DNA of 64,000 nt from Desulfogranum marinum (GTDB lineage: Bacteria > Desulfobacterota > Desulfobulbia > Desulfobulbales > Desulfobulbaceae): positions 62,001 through 126,000 of the forward strand of contig NZ_JAFFQD010000003.1 in NCBI RefSeq assembly GCF_016918565.1, given 5' to 3'. The notes under the pieces were generated by a model. That model did no database searches. It saw only the letters and a program-made list of their open reading frames with translations, and was not told where the DNA came from. Below are positions 38,643-48,557 of the stretch, in pieces. The position numbers were made by a program, and so were the translations under genes. Position 1 is the first letter of the stretch; the number at the start of each line of letters is the position of its first letter.

Positions 38643-41600
38643 CTAATTTACCTTATAAACTAGACAACTGTCTCCGTGTTGCTCCACCTTCGTGCTTCCA
38701 GTGCGAACATCCATATGTTCTGAAACTCTAAAAAACGTACAATAGAGAACAGGAACAATCACCAGCGTCAATACGGTCGCAAACGTCAGCCCACCCATTA
38801 TGGTAACCGCCATAGCAGCAAAAAAAGCATCCCACAGCAATGGCACCATACCCAAAACAGTGGTAAATGCAGCCATGGAAACAGGCCGAACACGACTCAC
38901 AGCGGAATCAATGACTGCCTGATATGGATGCTTCCCTGCGGCCAGTTCAATATTTATCTGATCCAACAAAACGATCTCATTCTTCATCAACATCCCGGAT
39001 AAACTTAAAAAGCCAAGCAAGGCCATAAATCCGAAAGGTTGTTTGAAAATGAGTAAACCAGCAGCAACACCAATCAAGGCCAATGGCAGGCCGAGGAAAA
39101 TAATAACAGGATGACGTAAGGTATTAAAAAGCATCACCGAAATAAAAAACATCACGGCAAATGCCAGCGGCACCTTGGACATCAATTTCCGATTAGCATC
39201 ACCGGAGCTTTCATACTCTCCCCCCCACTCAAGAACATATCCCTGAGGCAAATCAATGGCCTCAATGTCTGAGCGAAGTTCTCTGAAAAGAGCATCCGCC
39301 GTACCTTTTACCTGCTGACACGACACGGTTATGGTCCTCATCCGGTTCCGGCGCTGAATAACCGGATCTTCCCACTGGGTTACACTCCCATTGGCCACCT
39401 GATCAATAGGAACAGCCTGACCAGCTACATCACTCCACACCATGACCTCATGCAGGTTGTCAATACCGGAACGTTGTTGCAGTGGCTGCCTGACAATAAT
39501 CGGCAACAGATCCTCCCCTTCGCGATATAGCCCGGCCGCTGTCCCGGCAAAATTTGCAGCCAACGCATTCGCTATCTCCGGCCTGGTAACACCAATTTCA
39601 CGTGAACGTGCTGCAGCCATGTTGACAGAGGCCACTTTCACTTTTTCCGCCCAGTCCGACTGGACAGTATTGGTATTTTCATGTTTCCACATAATAACCT
39701 TTGCCTGATCCGCCAGATCACGCAACACTTCAATATCCGACCCGATAAAACGAGCCTCGACGGCCTCACTGCTTGGACCAAGTTTAAAGGCCTCAACCTT
39801 GCTCACCGCGTCAGGGAAATGGGTATTGATATACTCTGCCACCTCAGGAATAAGTTGAGCATTTAGCCGGTAGTCCGATACAGAAACAAGGAGTTGCCCA
39901 TAGCTACTGTTTGGCATTTCCGGTGAATAGGTCAAAATAAAGCGAAGTGCTCCCCCGCCAACAAAGGTTGTGACGTCGGAAACCCCCTCCAAAGAGCTCA
40001 CATAAGATTCAAGTTTCCTCAACTGGGCTGCTGTTTCCTCTATGTGAGTACCTTCCGGCAGAGTCATGTCGATGGTAAATTGCGGTCGCGGTGAATTAGG
40101 GAAAAAATTATGATCCACAAAACCAAAACCGTATATGGCAAGGGCAAGCATGCCGATAACGGCTGAGATCGTCAGCCACCTGAAGGTAATACAAGCCTGT
40201 AAAAATGCCCGATAACCACGAAAAAAAACGTTATCATACAAGGCGCCATTATTTTTCGGCTGATCAAGGAGAAACGTAACACAAAGATAAGGCACAACCG
40301 TTATTGCCAGTATCCAACTCAGCATCAACGACAGGCCTATGACCTGAAACAGACTACCCAGGAATTCACCGGTAACATCCTTGGAAAGCGATATGGCGGC
40401 AAAGGCAAGAATGGCAATAATCGTCGCCCCCAATAATGGCCATTGGGTTTCAGCAACGGTCTGTATTGCTGCCTCCTTCTTGTCAACCCCCAGCTGATGT
40501 TTAATAACAATCCCCTCGGCAACTACAATGGCGTTATCTACCAGCATCCCCAAGGCTATAATCAGAGCTCCCAAAGAGATACGCTGCAGGTTAACTTCAA
40601 AAATAAACATGCAAATGAAGGTTGCCAGGATAGTCAAAAGCAGCACTCCCCCTATAATAAAACCTTCACGCACGCCCATAAAAATGACTAGAAGCACTAC
40701 CACAATCAAAACAGCTTCAAAAAGGTTTAGAACAAACCCATTCACAGCCGTATTGACGGTGTCTGCCTGGTAGGCAATGGTATTGAGTGTCACCCCGACC
40801 GGTAACCGCCCTTCCAGTTCAATCAGTTTGTCCTTGACCGCATTACCCATGGTAACGACGTTACCGCCCGATACCGTTGATATTCCCAGTCCTACCGCAG
40901 GTAGTCCATCGCGTCGCAGGAGCTGCTGCGATGGATCGAGATACCCTTTCTCTATAGTTGCCACATCCTTGATCCTGATCATGGTCCCGGAATCCCCGGA
41001 ACGGATCAATTGTTCACCAATATCAAGTACATTTGCATAGTCGCCGGACACGCGCAGACGCACATCGTGGGGCCCCACCTTAACCTTGCCGGCGTCGGAG
41101 ACAGTATTTTGCTGGCTGATGGTCTGGAATATAGCGGCTGGCGGAATACCGAGTTGAGCAGACTTAACCCGATCTATCTCTACATAAACGACTTCCTCCT
41201 GCATTCCCCAGAAATCGATCCGCCCCACATCCTCACAAAGCAGCAGCTCTTTACGCAGGTCTTCTGCAATCTCTTGGAGAGCATGTTGCGAATAACCATC
41301 CCCTGTTATGGCAAAGAAAATGCCATATACATCACCAAAATCATCATTAATAATGGGGGAATAGCTGCCTGGCGGCAAAGCACTGGCAGCGTCACCAATT
41401 TTTCGCCGCAACTCATCCCACACCTGAGGCAGGGTCTCCTTATCGTATTTATCCTGCACTTCAGCATAAATGATGGAAACCCCGGAGCGAGAAATGGACC
41501 GGACTTCTTCCAGCTGTTTCAGCTGCTGAATTGCTGTTTCCAGCGGCTCGGTTATCTCCAACTCCACCTCTTCCGCTGTAGCACCTGGATATAGAGTATA

Positions 41601-41741
41601 TATGACGGTTTCCTTAATGGTAAAATCAGGGTCTTCCAGCCTTCCCAAGCGCTCATAGGAAAGATAGCCCCCAATAAATAGAAAAACGATCAACACAAGA
41701 ATAACTGCCCTTTTTTCGAGGGCGTAACGCACCAATTTCAT
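38643..41741 (-). CDS. RND multidrug efflux permease (AcrB/HAE1 type)
   Basis: A 1032-residue inner-membrane pump. The first helix (about 12-30), the first porter loop, the helix 4 motif LGMLVDNAIVVAEGI with the proton-relay Asp and the second-half repeat are recognisable. It resembles the AcrB/MexB branch with a shorter loop pattern typical of environmental HAE1 members (YERLGRLEDPDFTIKE start). It overlaps the membrane-fusion gene by 4 bases. No TolC-like outer-membrane gene is nearby, so it must borrow one. Confidence 0.94.
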   Translation of the reverse strand: MKLVRYALEKRAVILVLIVFLFIGGYLSYERLGRLEDPDFTIKETVIYTLYPGATAEEVELEITEPLETAIQQLKQLEEVRSISRSGVSIIYAEVQDKYDKETLPQVWDELRRKIGDAASALPPGSYSPIINDDFGDVYGIFFAITGDGYSQHALQEIAEDLRKELLLCEDVGRIDFWGMQEEVVYVEIDRVKSAQLGIPPAAIFQTISQQNTVSDAGKVKVGPHDVRLRVSGDYANVLDIGEQLIRSGDSGTMIRIKDVATIEKGYLDPSQQLLRRDGLPAVGLGISTVSGGNVVTMGNAVKDKLIELEGRLPVGVTLNTIAYQADTVNTAVNGFVLNLFEAVLIVVVLLVIFMGVREGFIIGGVLLLTILATFICMFIFEVNLQRISLGALIIALGMLVDNAIVVAEGIVIKHQLGVDKKEAAIQTVAETQWPLLGATIIAILAFAAISLSKDVTGEFLGSLFQVIGLSLMLSWILAITVVPYLCVTFLLDQPKNNGALYDNVFFRGYRAFLQACITFRWLTISAVIGMLALAIYGFGFVDHNFFPNSPRPQFTIDMTLPEGTHIEETAAQLRKLESYVSSLEGVSDVTTFVGGGALRFILTYSPEMPNSSYGQLLVSVSDYRLNAQLIPEVAEYINTHFPDAVSKVEAFKLGPSSEAVEARFIGSDIEVLRDLADQAKVIMWKHENTNTVQSDWAEKVKVASVNMAAARSREIGVTRPEIANALAANFAGTAAGLYREGEDLLPIIVRQPLQQRSGIDNLHEVMVWSDVAGQAVPIDQVANGSVTQWEDPVIQRRNRMRTITVSCQQVKGTADALFRELRSDIEAIDLPQGYVLEWGGEYESSGDANRKLMSKVPLAFAVMFFISVMLFNTLRHPVIIFLGLPLALIGVAAGLLIFKQPFGFMALLGFLSLSGMLMKNEIVLLDQINIELAAGKHPYQAVIDSAVSRVRPVSMAAFTTVLGMVPLLWDAFFAAMAVTIMGGLTFATVLTLVIVPVLYCTFFRVSEHMDVRTGSTKVEQHGDSCLVYKVN

Positions 41742-42856
41742 CCGTCAAGCCCCTCTTTTCCGTCTGCCACCGGTCGGACCTGCATTTCTTCCAACAAGGT
41801 ATGCACAGCTGCCGTTGCCACCTGTTCCTTTCCTGAAAGTCCTTGCAGGATAACCACCCCATTATTGGTCAGAGAACCGACAGTGACCTCAGTTTTCTTC
41901 GGATTACCGCCACTGGCAGGAATGACCCACACATAGGACTTACCATCATTTCCACCGACAAGAGACTCGACCGGAACGCTGAACCTGGCCGCCACACCGG
42001 CCGGCTCCAGGGTGCTCTGCAGACGGACAGTGGCTGTCATCCCAGGTAAAATTTCCAGAGAAGCGGGTGGAGATAAAGTTACAACCACTTCATACGTTCT
42101 TAATACCGGATCAGACTGCACGCTGTATTCCCTTATCGTAGCAGGGAACCAAACATCCTGTTCGGCATCAAATTTTACCGCAATGGCATCAAACTGCTCT
42201 ACACCGCCTTTAGCAATCAGCCTTTCCGGCACTTTGGCCACCACCTCAATCATTGTCAGATCTTTAAATGCAACTACCGGTGTACGCTCTTTGACATGCT
42301 CATAATTTTCTACATACCGTTTGGAAACCACTCCATCAAAAGGGGCATAGAGAACCGTATCGGCAAGGGCCTTTCTTTTTAACTTTAAATCCGCACCCGC
42401 TACTTCATATGCTGTTTGCGCAGCATCATATTTGGCCTTGGATATGACCTTTCGCATATGAAGGTCCTTGGCTCTTTCATATGCCCTTTGCGCATCATTA
42501 AATGATGCAAGCGAGGCATCTAATGCATGCTGAAAATCCCGGGGATCAAGCCGTGCCAAGACATCTCCCTTGTTAATATTTTTCCCTTCGAGCACGTTTA
42601 ATTCTTCCAGTAGCCCGGCAACGGAGAAACCTATTTCAACCCGCCTTTTGGCTCTGACAGATCCGGGGAAAGTACGACTTTCAACTGCTGACATCAGCTG
42701 TACCGATGCTGTCGGCACTGGCCTGGCGGCCTTAAACAGTTCAAGAGGACCTGTCTCTTTCTCAGCCATCATGCTTGAAAGAGAATCCTTCCAGGTAAAC
42801 GCACCGATGGCAGCTAAAACCACCAGTAACAGCAATACATTGTTCCGTTTCTTCAT
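41738..42856 (-). CDS. Efflux RND membrane-fusion (periplasmic adaptor) protein
   Basis: A 372-residue adaptor. An N-terminal hydrophobic helix (about 6-22), a lipoyl half-motif (GLLEELNVLEGKNINKGDVLARLD), an alpha-helical hairpin (about 110-160), the second lipoyl half with ADTVLYAPFDGVVSKR and a beta-barrel domain follow each other as in AcrA-type proteins. It bridges the inner-membrane pump and an outer-membrane channel. A GTG one codon upstream is possible; the ATG is preferred. Confidence 0.93.
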   Translation of the reverse strand: MKKRNNVLLLLVVLAAIGAFTWKDSLSSMMAEKETGPLELFKAARPVPTASVQLMSAVESRTFPGSVRAKRRVEIGFSVAGLLEELNVLEGKNINKGDVLARLDPRDFQHALDASLASFNDAQRAYERAKDLHMRKVISKAKYDAAQTAYEVAGADLKLKRKALADTVLYAPFDGVVSKRYVENYEHVKERTPVVAFKDLTMIEVVAKVPERLIAKGGVEQFDAIAVKFDAEQDVWFPATIREYSVQSDPVLRTYEVVVTLSPPASLEILPGMTATVRLQSTLEPAGVAARFSVPVESLVGGNDGKSYVWVIPASGGNPKKTEVTVGSLTNNGVVILQGLSGKEQVATAAVHTLLEEMQVRPVADGKEGLDG

Positions 42857-42892
42857 CACATTATCTCTTGTACAAAATTAATGCCTAACTGT

Positions 42893-43543
42893 TCAGCAGT
42901 GCTTTAAATCTTCAGGCAGAGGCAAATCAAGCTGCAGGATCATTGCCCTGGAAACGGTCTTTGCCGCTTCACGGTAAAAGGCGACATCTGTTATTTTCTC
43001 ACCTCGAGCCAGCTCAAATATCTGCTCCGTTGCTCCATAAAATACAATTTGGGCATGAAGCATATCCATCCATGTATTTGCCTCTTTGTCATCGGCCCCG
43101 GGTTTAATTTTCCGATAAAACTCCCGGGTTTTTTCCATGTCAGGTATAAATAAACGCTCAACTAAAAGCGGCATAGCGGATGAGGGATTAACTATCTCAC
43201 GGATAAGCAACCGGCGTTCCCACCTTGGTTTGTCCGGCTTAAAAAACTCATGGAAATTTCTAAAGACAGCCGTACGGATAATTTCGGCCTGACCGGCAGG
43301 ATGTTCCGCAAGGATCGGATTCTCCTCCAGCACTTCCAAAAAACCATTGCAACGTTTCTCGGCCATAGCATGCCTAAAGGCCTCTATGTATAAATTCTCC
43401 TTACTGCCAAAATGGTAATGAATGCTCCCCAGATTAACACCAGCCTTTTCTGCAATGGCCCTGGTACTGACCCCATCATATCCATGTTCGGCAAAAAGCT
43501 CGCCCCCTGCAAGAATAAGCTGTTCTCTCGTTGTTTGCGCCAT
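42893..43543 (-). CDS. TetR-family transcriptional regulator of the efflux operon
   Basis: A 216-residue repressor. The helix-turn-helix is clear: VSTRAIAEKAGVNLGSIHYH followed by FGSKENLYIEAF (about residues 25-55). The C-terminal ligand domain resembles that of AcrR/CerR-type regulators (DUF1956-like). It is the first gene of the tetR-adaptor-pump operon, 36 bases before the adaptor start, so autoregulation is expected; a palindrome lies in its promoter. Confidence 0.92.
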   Translation of the reverse strand: MAQTTREQLILAGGELFAEHGYDGVSTRAIAEKAGVNLGSIHYHFGSKENLYIEAFRHAMAEKRCNGFLEVLEENPILAEHPAGQAEIIRTAVFRNFHEFFKPDKPRWERRLLIREIVNPSSAMPLLVERLFIPDMEKTREFYRKIKPGADDKEANTWMDMLHAQIVFYGATEQIFELARGEKITDVAFYREAAKTVSRAMILQLDLPLPEDLKHC

Positions 43544-43975
43544 ATTCGCCCTTTATTGATGACATTCGACCTACATTTAAAAACGAAAGACCAATTTATT
43601 AAGTCAAACGACTAAACATGTCAACAATAATAATTTTCATCCTTTTTTCCTATAGTCAGCCGACAGGGCAAGGCTTTGAAAAAAGATGAGATTTAAGAAA
43701 ATGACTACTACCAGGACTGCCTCATCCAGGCGACCGTCTTCTCACGGAAAAATAACCGCTTAAAAATATGGCCGCAGGCAGGTCGTTGTCTGCATGCTGT
43801 GTGGTAAAATACGAAGTACGATGGAAGATGATACTAATGCTCTAAACTGAATCATATACTCTTTTTTTAGAATGTCACCCTTCAAGAAAGCAAGTTCGGT
43901 GCTGAAAAATGCATCACAGGCATCCACCAAAAATCGGTGGATTACCTATGATAAAAACAACGGCAAAGTAACGCT
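43544..43975. other. Intergenic region between the TetR operon and the aspartase gene
   Basis: Apart from the promoter/operator at 43596-43624 nothing convincing is seen. Two minus-strand units meet here (aspartase end, TetR start), so a terminator of the aspartase transcript would be expected at 43900-43975, but no strong stem with T run was found. Confidence 0.45.
43596..43624 (-). promoter_or_regulatory. Promoter of the TetR/efflux operon with palindromic candidate operator
   Basis: On the minus strand TTGACA (43624-43619) and TAATAA (43601-43596) are separated by exactly 17 bases. The imperfect palindrome TTTAGTCGTTTGACTTAA (43616-43599; seven-base arms with one mismatch) fills the spacer, the position from which a TetR dimer would block RNA polymerase. 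The start codon lies about 52 bases downstream. Confidence 0.6.
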
Positions 43976-45844
43976 TTATTTTTTCGGAATTTCCCGAGGG
44001 TCAGTCATATTTTCGGGACGAAGCATATCATCAAGTTGCTCCTGGGTGAGCAACCCTTTCTCCAAAACAAGGGAATAGACACTACCGCCTGTTTTAAGTG
44101 CTTCCTTGGCAATGGCGGCCGACTGCTCATAACCAATGACCGGCACCAGTGCGGTGACCAGGCCAATACTGTTTTCCACATAGTTTCTACAGACGTCCTC
44201 GTTAGCCTCAATACCGGTTACACAACGAGCAGCCAGAGTAACGCAACCGTTTTTCAAAATCATCATCCCGTGGAGCAAATCATAGGCAATGATGGGTTCG
44301 GCCATACACAATTCAAGTTCCGATGCTTCTGCGGCCATGGAAACCACCGCGTCGTACCCCATGACCTGGTAACAGATCTGGTTAACCAACTCAGGAATAA
44401 CAGGATTCACCTTGCCCGGCATGATTGAGGACCCAGGCTGCATAGCCGGCAGATTGATTTCGTTGAGCCCACACCTTGGCCCAGAAGACATCCAGCGCAG
44501 ATCGTTACAGATCTTTGAGATCTGTACAGCCGCACGCTTTAATGTGGCAGACATGGCCACAAAGGTTCCGGCATTCTGGGTTGCCTCAACCAAATTTTTG
44601 GCTCTTCGCAGTTCAAACCCACTGACTTCCGACAATTTTTGGGTGACCATATTGGAATAACCAGGAGGACTGTTGATGCCGGTGCCGATAGCAGTGGCAC
44701 CCATGTTGATATCCAGAAATTCATAGGCTGCCCGCTCAGTTGCCTTGATGGCAGAATCAATCATCACTGCATAGGCACTAAACTCCTGACCAAGTGTCAT
44801 GGGTACGGCATCCTGGTTTTCAGTACGCCCCATCTTTAATACATGGGCAAACTCTTCGGCCTTGTTTTCCAGCGCCTCCTTTAAGCCGGTCATTGCCCGG
44901 ACCAGGTTCCGGTTGGACAGCAGTACAGCCAATTTAATAGAGGTGGGATAGGCATCATTTGTCGACTGAGAGCAGTTGACATGGTCATTGGGATGCAAAT
45001 ACTGGTACTCCCCTTTGTTGTACCCCATGATTTCCAGACCACGGTTGGCAATAACCTCGTTGGCATTCATATTGGTTGAGGTACCGGCTCCTCCCTGAAA
45101 CATATCCACTGTAAACTGTTCCCGTAACTTACCGGCAAGCAGTTCATCGCAGGCGGCGCAGATGGCTTTCATCTTGGGTTCGTCAATGGCGCCTAGTTCA
45201 AAGTTGGTCAAAGCGGCAGCCTTCTTGACCATGGCCAACCCTTCAACCAGGTGTTCGAAATTACTGACAAACACACCGGAAATGGGAAAATTCTCCATGG
45301 CCCGTTGGGTCTGCACACCGTAGTAGACATGATCAGACACCTCCCGCTGCCCGAGAGAATCATGCTCCAGGCGGAAACCGCTCATCACCTGTACATCCTG
45401 CTTGTTATGATACAGTTGACTTGATAGAACCCGTAGACGGCGATTTATGCCCACCGCCACCCTGGAAATAATCCGGTAAAACATATCCGGCTTCTGTTCG
45501 CGCAGCGCCTCAATCTTTTCCCTTGATATCTGCCATATTTCCGCTCCATTTCTGGTAAAGGCACCATTACTGTGCGAATCGCCTTCCAAAAAAGCCCCTT
45601 CACTGAGAAGCGCTCCGGCAATCATGGTTGCAACATGACGCGAAGAACCATGCAGCCCGCGGACAAGCTCAATATCCCCGTCCAAAATTATCCCAGCCCA
45701 TTTGCGAGGCGTGGACTCCTGAAAAAGCCATTCATTGGGTTTATATACTTTCCGCTCGCCCTCCTTAAAAAACAGGATCAAATCTTCTTCGCTGATACCC
45801 GAAGCCTTTGCCGCCTGCCTGATAACACTTTTATCTATCTTCAT
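43976..45844 (-). CDS. aspA: Aspartate ammonia-lyase with N-terminal cNMP-binding domain
   Basis: A 622-residue enzyme where ordinary aspartase has about 470. Residues about 20-145 form a Crp-like cyclic-nucleotide-binding domain (FQESTPRKWAGIILDGDIEL, LLSEGAFLEGDSHSNGAF). The lyase part starts at about 155 (FRLEHDSLGQREVSDHVYYG) and includes the signature GSSIMPGKVNPV near 472-483. It converts aspartate to fumarate and ammonia. The frame is open to 45898, but the ATG at 45844 has AAGGAA 7 bases upstream. It overlaps nothing and follows the Dcu transporter closely, so transporter and enzyme form an aspartate/fumarate unit. Confidence 0.94.
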   Translation of the reverse strand: MKIDKSVIRQAAKASGISEEDLILFFKEGERKVYKPNEWLFQESTPRKWAGIILDGDIELVRGLHGSSRHVATMIAGALLSEGAFLEGDSHSNGAFTRNGAEIWQISREKIEALREQKPDMFYRIISRVAVGINRRLRVLSSQLYHNKQDVQVMSGFRLEHDSLGQREVSDHVYYGVQTQRAMENFPISGVFVSNFEHLVEGLAMVKKAAALTNFELGAIDEPKMKAICAACDELLAGKLREQFTVDMFQGGAGTSTNMNANEVIANRGLEIMGYNKGEYQYLHPNDHVNCSQSTNDAYPTSIKLAVLLSNRNLVRAMTGLKEALENKAEEFAHVLKMGRTENQDAVPMTLGQEFSAYAVMIDSAIKATERAAYEFLDINMGATAIGTGINSPPGYSNMVTQKLSEVSGFELRRAKNLVEATQNAGTFVAMSATLKRAAVQISKICNDLRWMSSGPRCGLNEINLPAMQPGSSIMPGKVNPVIPELVNQICYQVMGYDAVVSMAAEASELELCMAEPIIAYDLLHGMMILKNGCVTLAARCVTGIEANEDVCRNYVENSIGLVTALVPVIGYEQSAAIAKEALKTGGSVYSLVLEKGLLTQEQLDDMLRPENMTDPREIPKK

Positions 45845-45872
45845 AGGATGTTCCTTTCGATGGAAATGAGGA

Positions 45873-47180
45873 TTATAAAATGATTCCGCCAAACACAAAG
45901 CCCAGGCCTACCGCAAAAACAATCGTTAGCGTACCGGGGAGTAGAAAGGGATGGTCAAAAACATACTTACCGATTCTGGTGGAACCGGTATCATCAAACT
46001 CTACTGCGGCCAGCAAAGTTGGATAGGTTGGAAGCACAAACAGGGCACTCACTGCGGCAAAGGATGCGATCGCTGCTACCGGGCTGACACCGAGTGCTAG
46101 CGCTGCGGGCATCAATGCCCTGGTGGTTGCAGCCTGTGAGTAAAGAAGCATGGCTGCAAAAAAGAGGACCACTGCCAACAACCAAGGCTTGGATTCAAGA
46201 AGCGTGGCCGCAAACACATTAATCTCATCCAAATGGGCAGCAACAAAGGTGGTTCCCAGCCAGGCAACCCCAAGCACACAGATACAGGCGCTCATCCCTG
46301 ATTTAAAAGTGGAAGCATTAAGAATATTTTTCGCCTCCACTTTGCACAACATGGTAATTAGAGTTGCCGCGGCAAGCATAAAGGTAATGATGGCATGATC
46401 GCGGGCAAGGACCGGCTCTTTAATGAGACCAACCGTGGAGCTGATGGCGGTCGCGTAAAAAACCACACAGGCAAGGGCAATACCGAAAATAAGGACTGAC
46501 CGTTTTGCCTCAGGCGTTATTACCTTTTGCGACTGGGTCTCTGTAACATCCTTGACCAAGCCTTTGGCGACCCTATCCTGATACACAGGGTCATCTTTGA
46601 GATCCTTGCCCATGAAATTAGTAAACACTGCGCTAAGCATAACCGCTATAAAACTGGAAGGGATAGCAATCATTAAAAGCTGTACATAGTCGACTCCAAC
46701 CTTTTCCAGCTCTGCTGAAAAAAAGACGACTGCCGCAGAGATGGGAGAGGCGGTAATAGCAATCTGGGAAGCGACGGTGGCAATGGCCAGTGGTCGGGAG
46801 GGGCGGATGCCTTCACGTTTGGCAACCTCGGCAATCACAGGCAGGGTGGAAAAAGCAGTATGTCCGGTACCTGCAAACATGGTCATCACATAGGTGACAA
46901 CCGGAGCAAGAAAGGTAATGTATTTAGGATTACTTTTGAGCACCTTTTCTGCAATATGGACCAGGTAGTCGAGACCGCCCGCTTCCTGCATGGCGGCAAT
47001 TGCTGCAATCACTCCCATTATGATGAGAATAACATCGGTCGGAATACTGCCCGGCTCCAACCCAAATACAAATCCAAGAACAAGTACACCAAAGCCGCCG
47101 GCAAAACCGATACCAATACTGCCCAACCGAGCTCCCAGCCAGATAAATAGCAATACAACCAACAGTTCAAGCACCCACAT
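45873..47180 (-). CDS. dcuA: Anaerobic C4-dicarboxylate transporter (Dcu type)
   Basis: A 435-residue DcuA/DcuB-family carrier with about ten to twelve hydrophobic helices. Recognisable blocks are AGGFGVLVLGFVFGLEPG, AGTGHTAFSTLPVIAEVAK, IATVASQIAITASPISAA and LYSQAATTRALMPAALALG. The family exchanges aspartate, fumarate, malate or succinate without oxygen. The ATG has AGGAGG five bases upstream. The aspartase gene begins 28 bases after it, indicating uptake of aspartate and supply of fumarate. The choice of DcuA over DcuB is by resemblance only. Confidence 0.9.
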   Translation of the reverse strand: MWVLELLVVLLFIWLGARLGSIGIGFAGGFGVLVLGFVFGLEPGSIPTDVILIIMGVIAAIAAMQEAGGLDYLVHIAEKVLKSNPKYITFLAPVVTYVMTMFAGTGHTAFSTLPVIAEVAKREGIRPSRPLAIATVASQIAITASPISAAVVFFSAELEKVGVDYVQLLMIAIPSSFIAVMLSAVFTNFMGKDLKDDPVYQDRVAKGLVKDVTETQSQKVITPEAKRSVLIFGIALACVVFYATAISSTVGLIKEPVLARDHAIITFMLAAATLITMLCKVEAKNILNASTFKSGMSACICVLGVAWLGTTFVAAHLDEINVFAATLLESKPWLLAVVLFFAAMLLYSQAATTRALMPAALALGVSPVAAIASFAAVSALFVLPTYPTLLAAVEFDDTGSTRIGKYVFDHPFLLPGTLTIVFAVGLGFVFGGIIL

Positions 47181-47243
47181 AAATCCTCCTTCCTCTCATG
47201 CAGTAAAGCGAAAGCATTTGATTATTCATTGATACATTCCTGT

Positions 47244-47747
47244 TTAGGGTAATATATAGGTGCCTTTCAGGCCTTTGGCATATCCTCCCACGCTTTCGAG
47301 CTTACCTGTCCCTTGAAACGACAAGGTGGACCATTGAAAACCAAGTGTTCCCTTTATCCCTGCCAAATTGCCTGTGCCACCAACAATCTCGCCGGTAACG
47401 AGTGTTCCCTCTGCCATTTGTTTAGCCTGGAGTACAATATACACTTGCTGCCCATCAAGGCTTCTCCAGACACACCTGATATCACTTCCGTTTTGGGTGT
47501 CACCAAGGCCAATACACTCTGACCAATAATCCGTTTGAGTACCAACACTGTCCTGGAGGTGCACGAGACCAGCCAACTTAAAAAGTGCGACCTCCCTGTC
47601 TTTGCCAAAAGACAAGCCCTCCTTGGTACCATTAGCACTCCAGGTACCGCTAAAAGAACTTTCAGCTTGCGCTGCGTAGCCTTCAACGATTACAAGCAAA
47701 AAGAAAAGGCTGAAACAAATCAAAATCATAGCGCGTTGTATGTGCAT
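47244..47747 (-). CDS. Secreted beta-barrel-like protein of unknown function
   Basis: A 167-residue protein with a signal peptide (about 1-26, SLFFLLVIVEGYAAQA). The rest is rich in short beta-strands and glycine turns (GTWSANGTKEGLSF, VTGEIVGGTGNLAGIKGTLG), reminiscent of allene-oxide-cyclase-like or lipocalin-like barrels. Two Cys (ECIGLGDT and RCVWR) could form a disulfide. A GGAG ribosome site precedes the ATG. No function can be assigned. It lies 63 bases before the Dcu gene on the same strand and might be in the same transcript. Confidence 0.7.
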   Translation of the reverse strand: MHIQRAMILICFSLFFLLVIVEGYAAQAESSFSGTWSANGTKEGLSFGKDREVALFKLAGLVHLQDSVGTQTDYWSECIGLGDTQNGSDIRCVWRSLDGQQVYIVLQAKQMAEGTLVTGEIVGGTGNLAGIKGTLGFQWSTLSFQGTGKLESVGGYAKGLKGTYILP

Positions 47748-47924
47748 CTCCGTCCCCCTGTAAGGTTAGCTACCTAAGAAACCGCGTTGTTCCTTCTTCA
47801 ACAATCTTTGTTCGCTCATACCTACAAATGCCGTCTTCTCATCCCCAGCTCAAGCCCTGTTACATCTCCCATTATCGTCATTGGATATTTTGAAAAATGT
47901 TTTTTCAAAATACCCGCGCAGTGA

Positions 47925-48179
47925 TCAAGGGAAGAACCCCTCCACCAAACGCATATGTTTAATTTTTACCAAACAATCATTGAGGGCTTCTTCACCTGTC
48001 CCTCCCATACCCTGATACTGCTCAGAAGATTCGACAAGCTGTACACAGGGAATGGTCCTGAACTTGTAAACACTCTCGGTCAACACCTCCTGCACCTTAA
48101 TAGTCAGGGTTCTATCTGAGCGATAAAGCTTATATGTGTCCACCCGGCACAACACATCACCCGCATTGACATCATACAT
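47925..48179 (-). CDS. Small hypothetical protein
   Basis: An 84-residue frame with GAGGTG five bases before ATG. The sequence starts MYDVNAGDVLCRVDTYKLYR and is mixed charged/hydrophobic without signal peptide, membrane helix or a motif I recognise. A PilZ-like or beta-rich small domain is possible from the alternating pattern (TLTIKVQEVLTESVYKFRTI). It is isolated between the secreted protein and gpmI. The ribosome site and normal codon use argue for a gene. Confidence 0.55.
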   Translation of the reverse strand: MYDVNAGDVLCRVDTYKLYRSDRTLTIKVQEVLTESVYKFRTIPCVQLVESSEQYQGMGGTGEEALNDCLVKIKHMRLVEGFFP

Positions 48180-48557
48180 TGCATCACCTCAAAAAATAGT
48201 CCAACCTGCTATATACCGGCAGCATACAGCGAAACCACAAAAAGACAAAACATATCTGGTAGATATATAACCATATCCTCACTAGTTGCCAAGTAACAAG
48301 AGAACGCTCAAAACCACGCAGAGCAAACTAACGAAAACAAACTTTTACTAACGATTGGCCACTACCAATCAATTACCAAAAAATAACAGGACAACAAAGA
48401 GAGAGGGGAACTTCAAAAGTACAAAAGGGTGACATGAATAAAAGTCTCATTCATCATCACCCACAGGTGGAACGGGCACCTCTTGTCAAGAGCTCTTATC
48501 GGTTAACGTGCCGGCTTTCATTCGGGCCGCAGAGAAACATTCACCGCAAGGAATTAC
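48180..48557. other. Intergenic region upstream of the small hypothetical gene
   Basis: Lies between the end of gpmI and the small 84-residue gene. Neither strand has a frame of good quality and no repeat or terminator with a T run was recognised. Confidence 0.4.
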
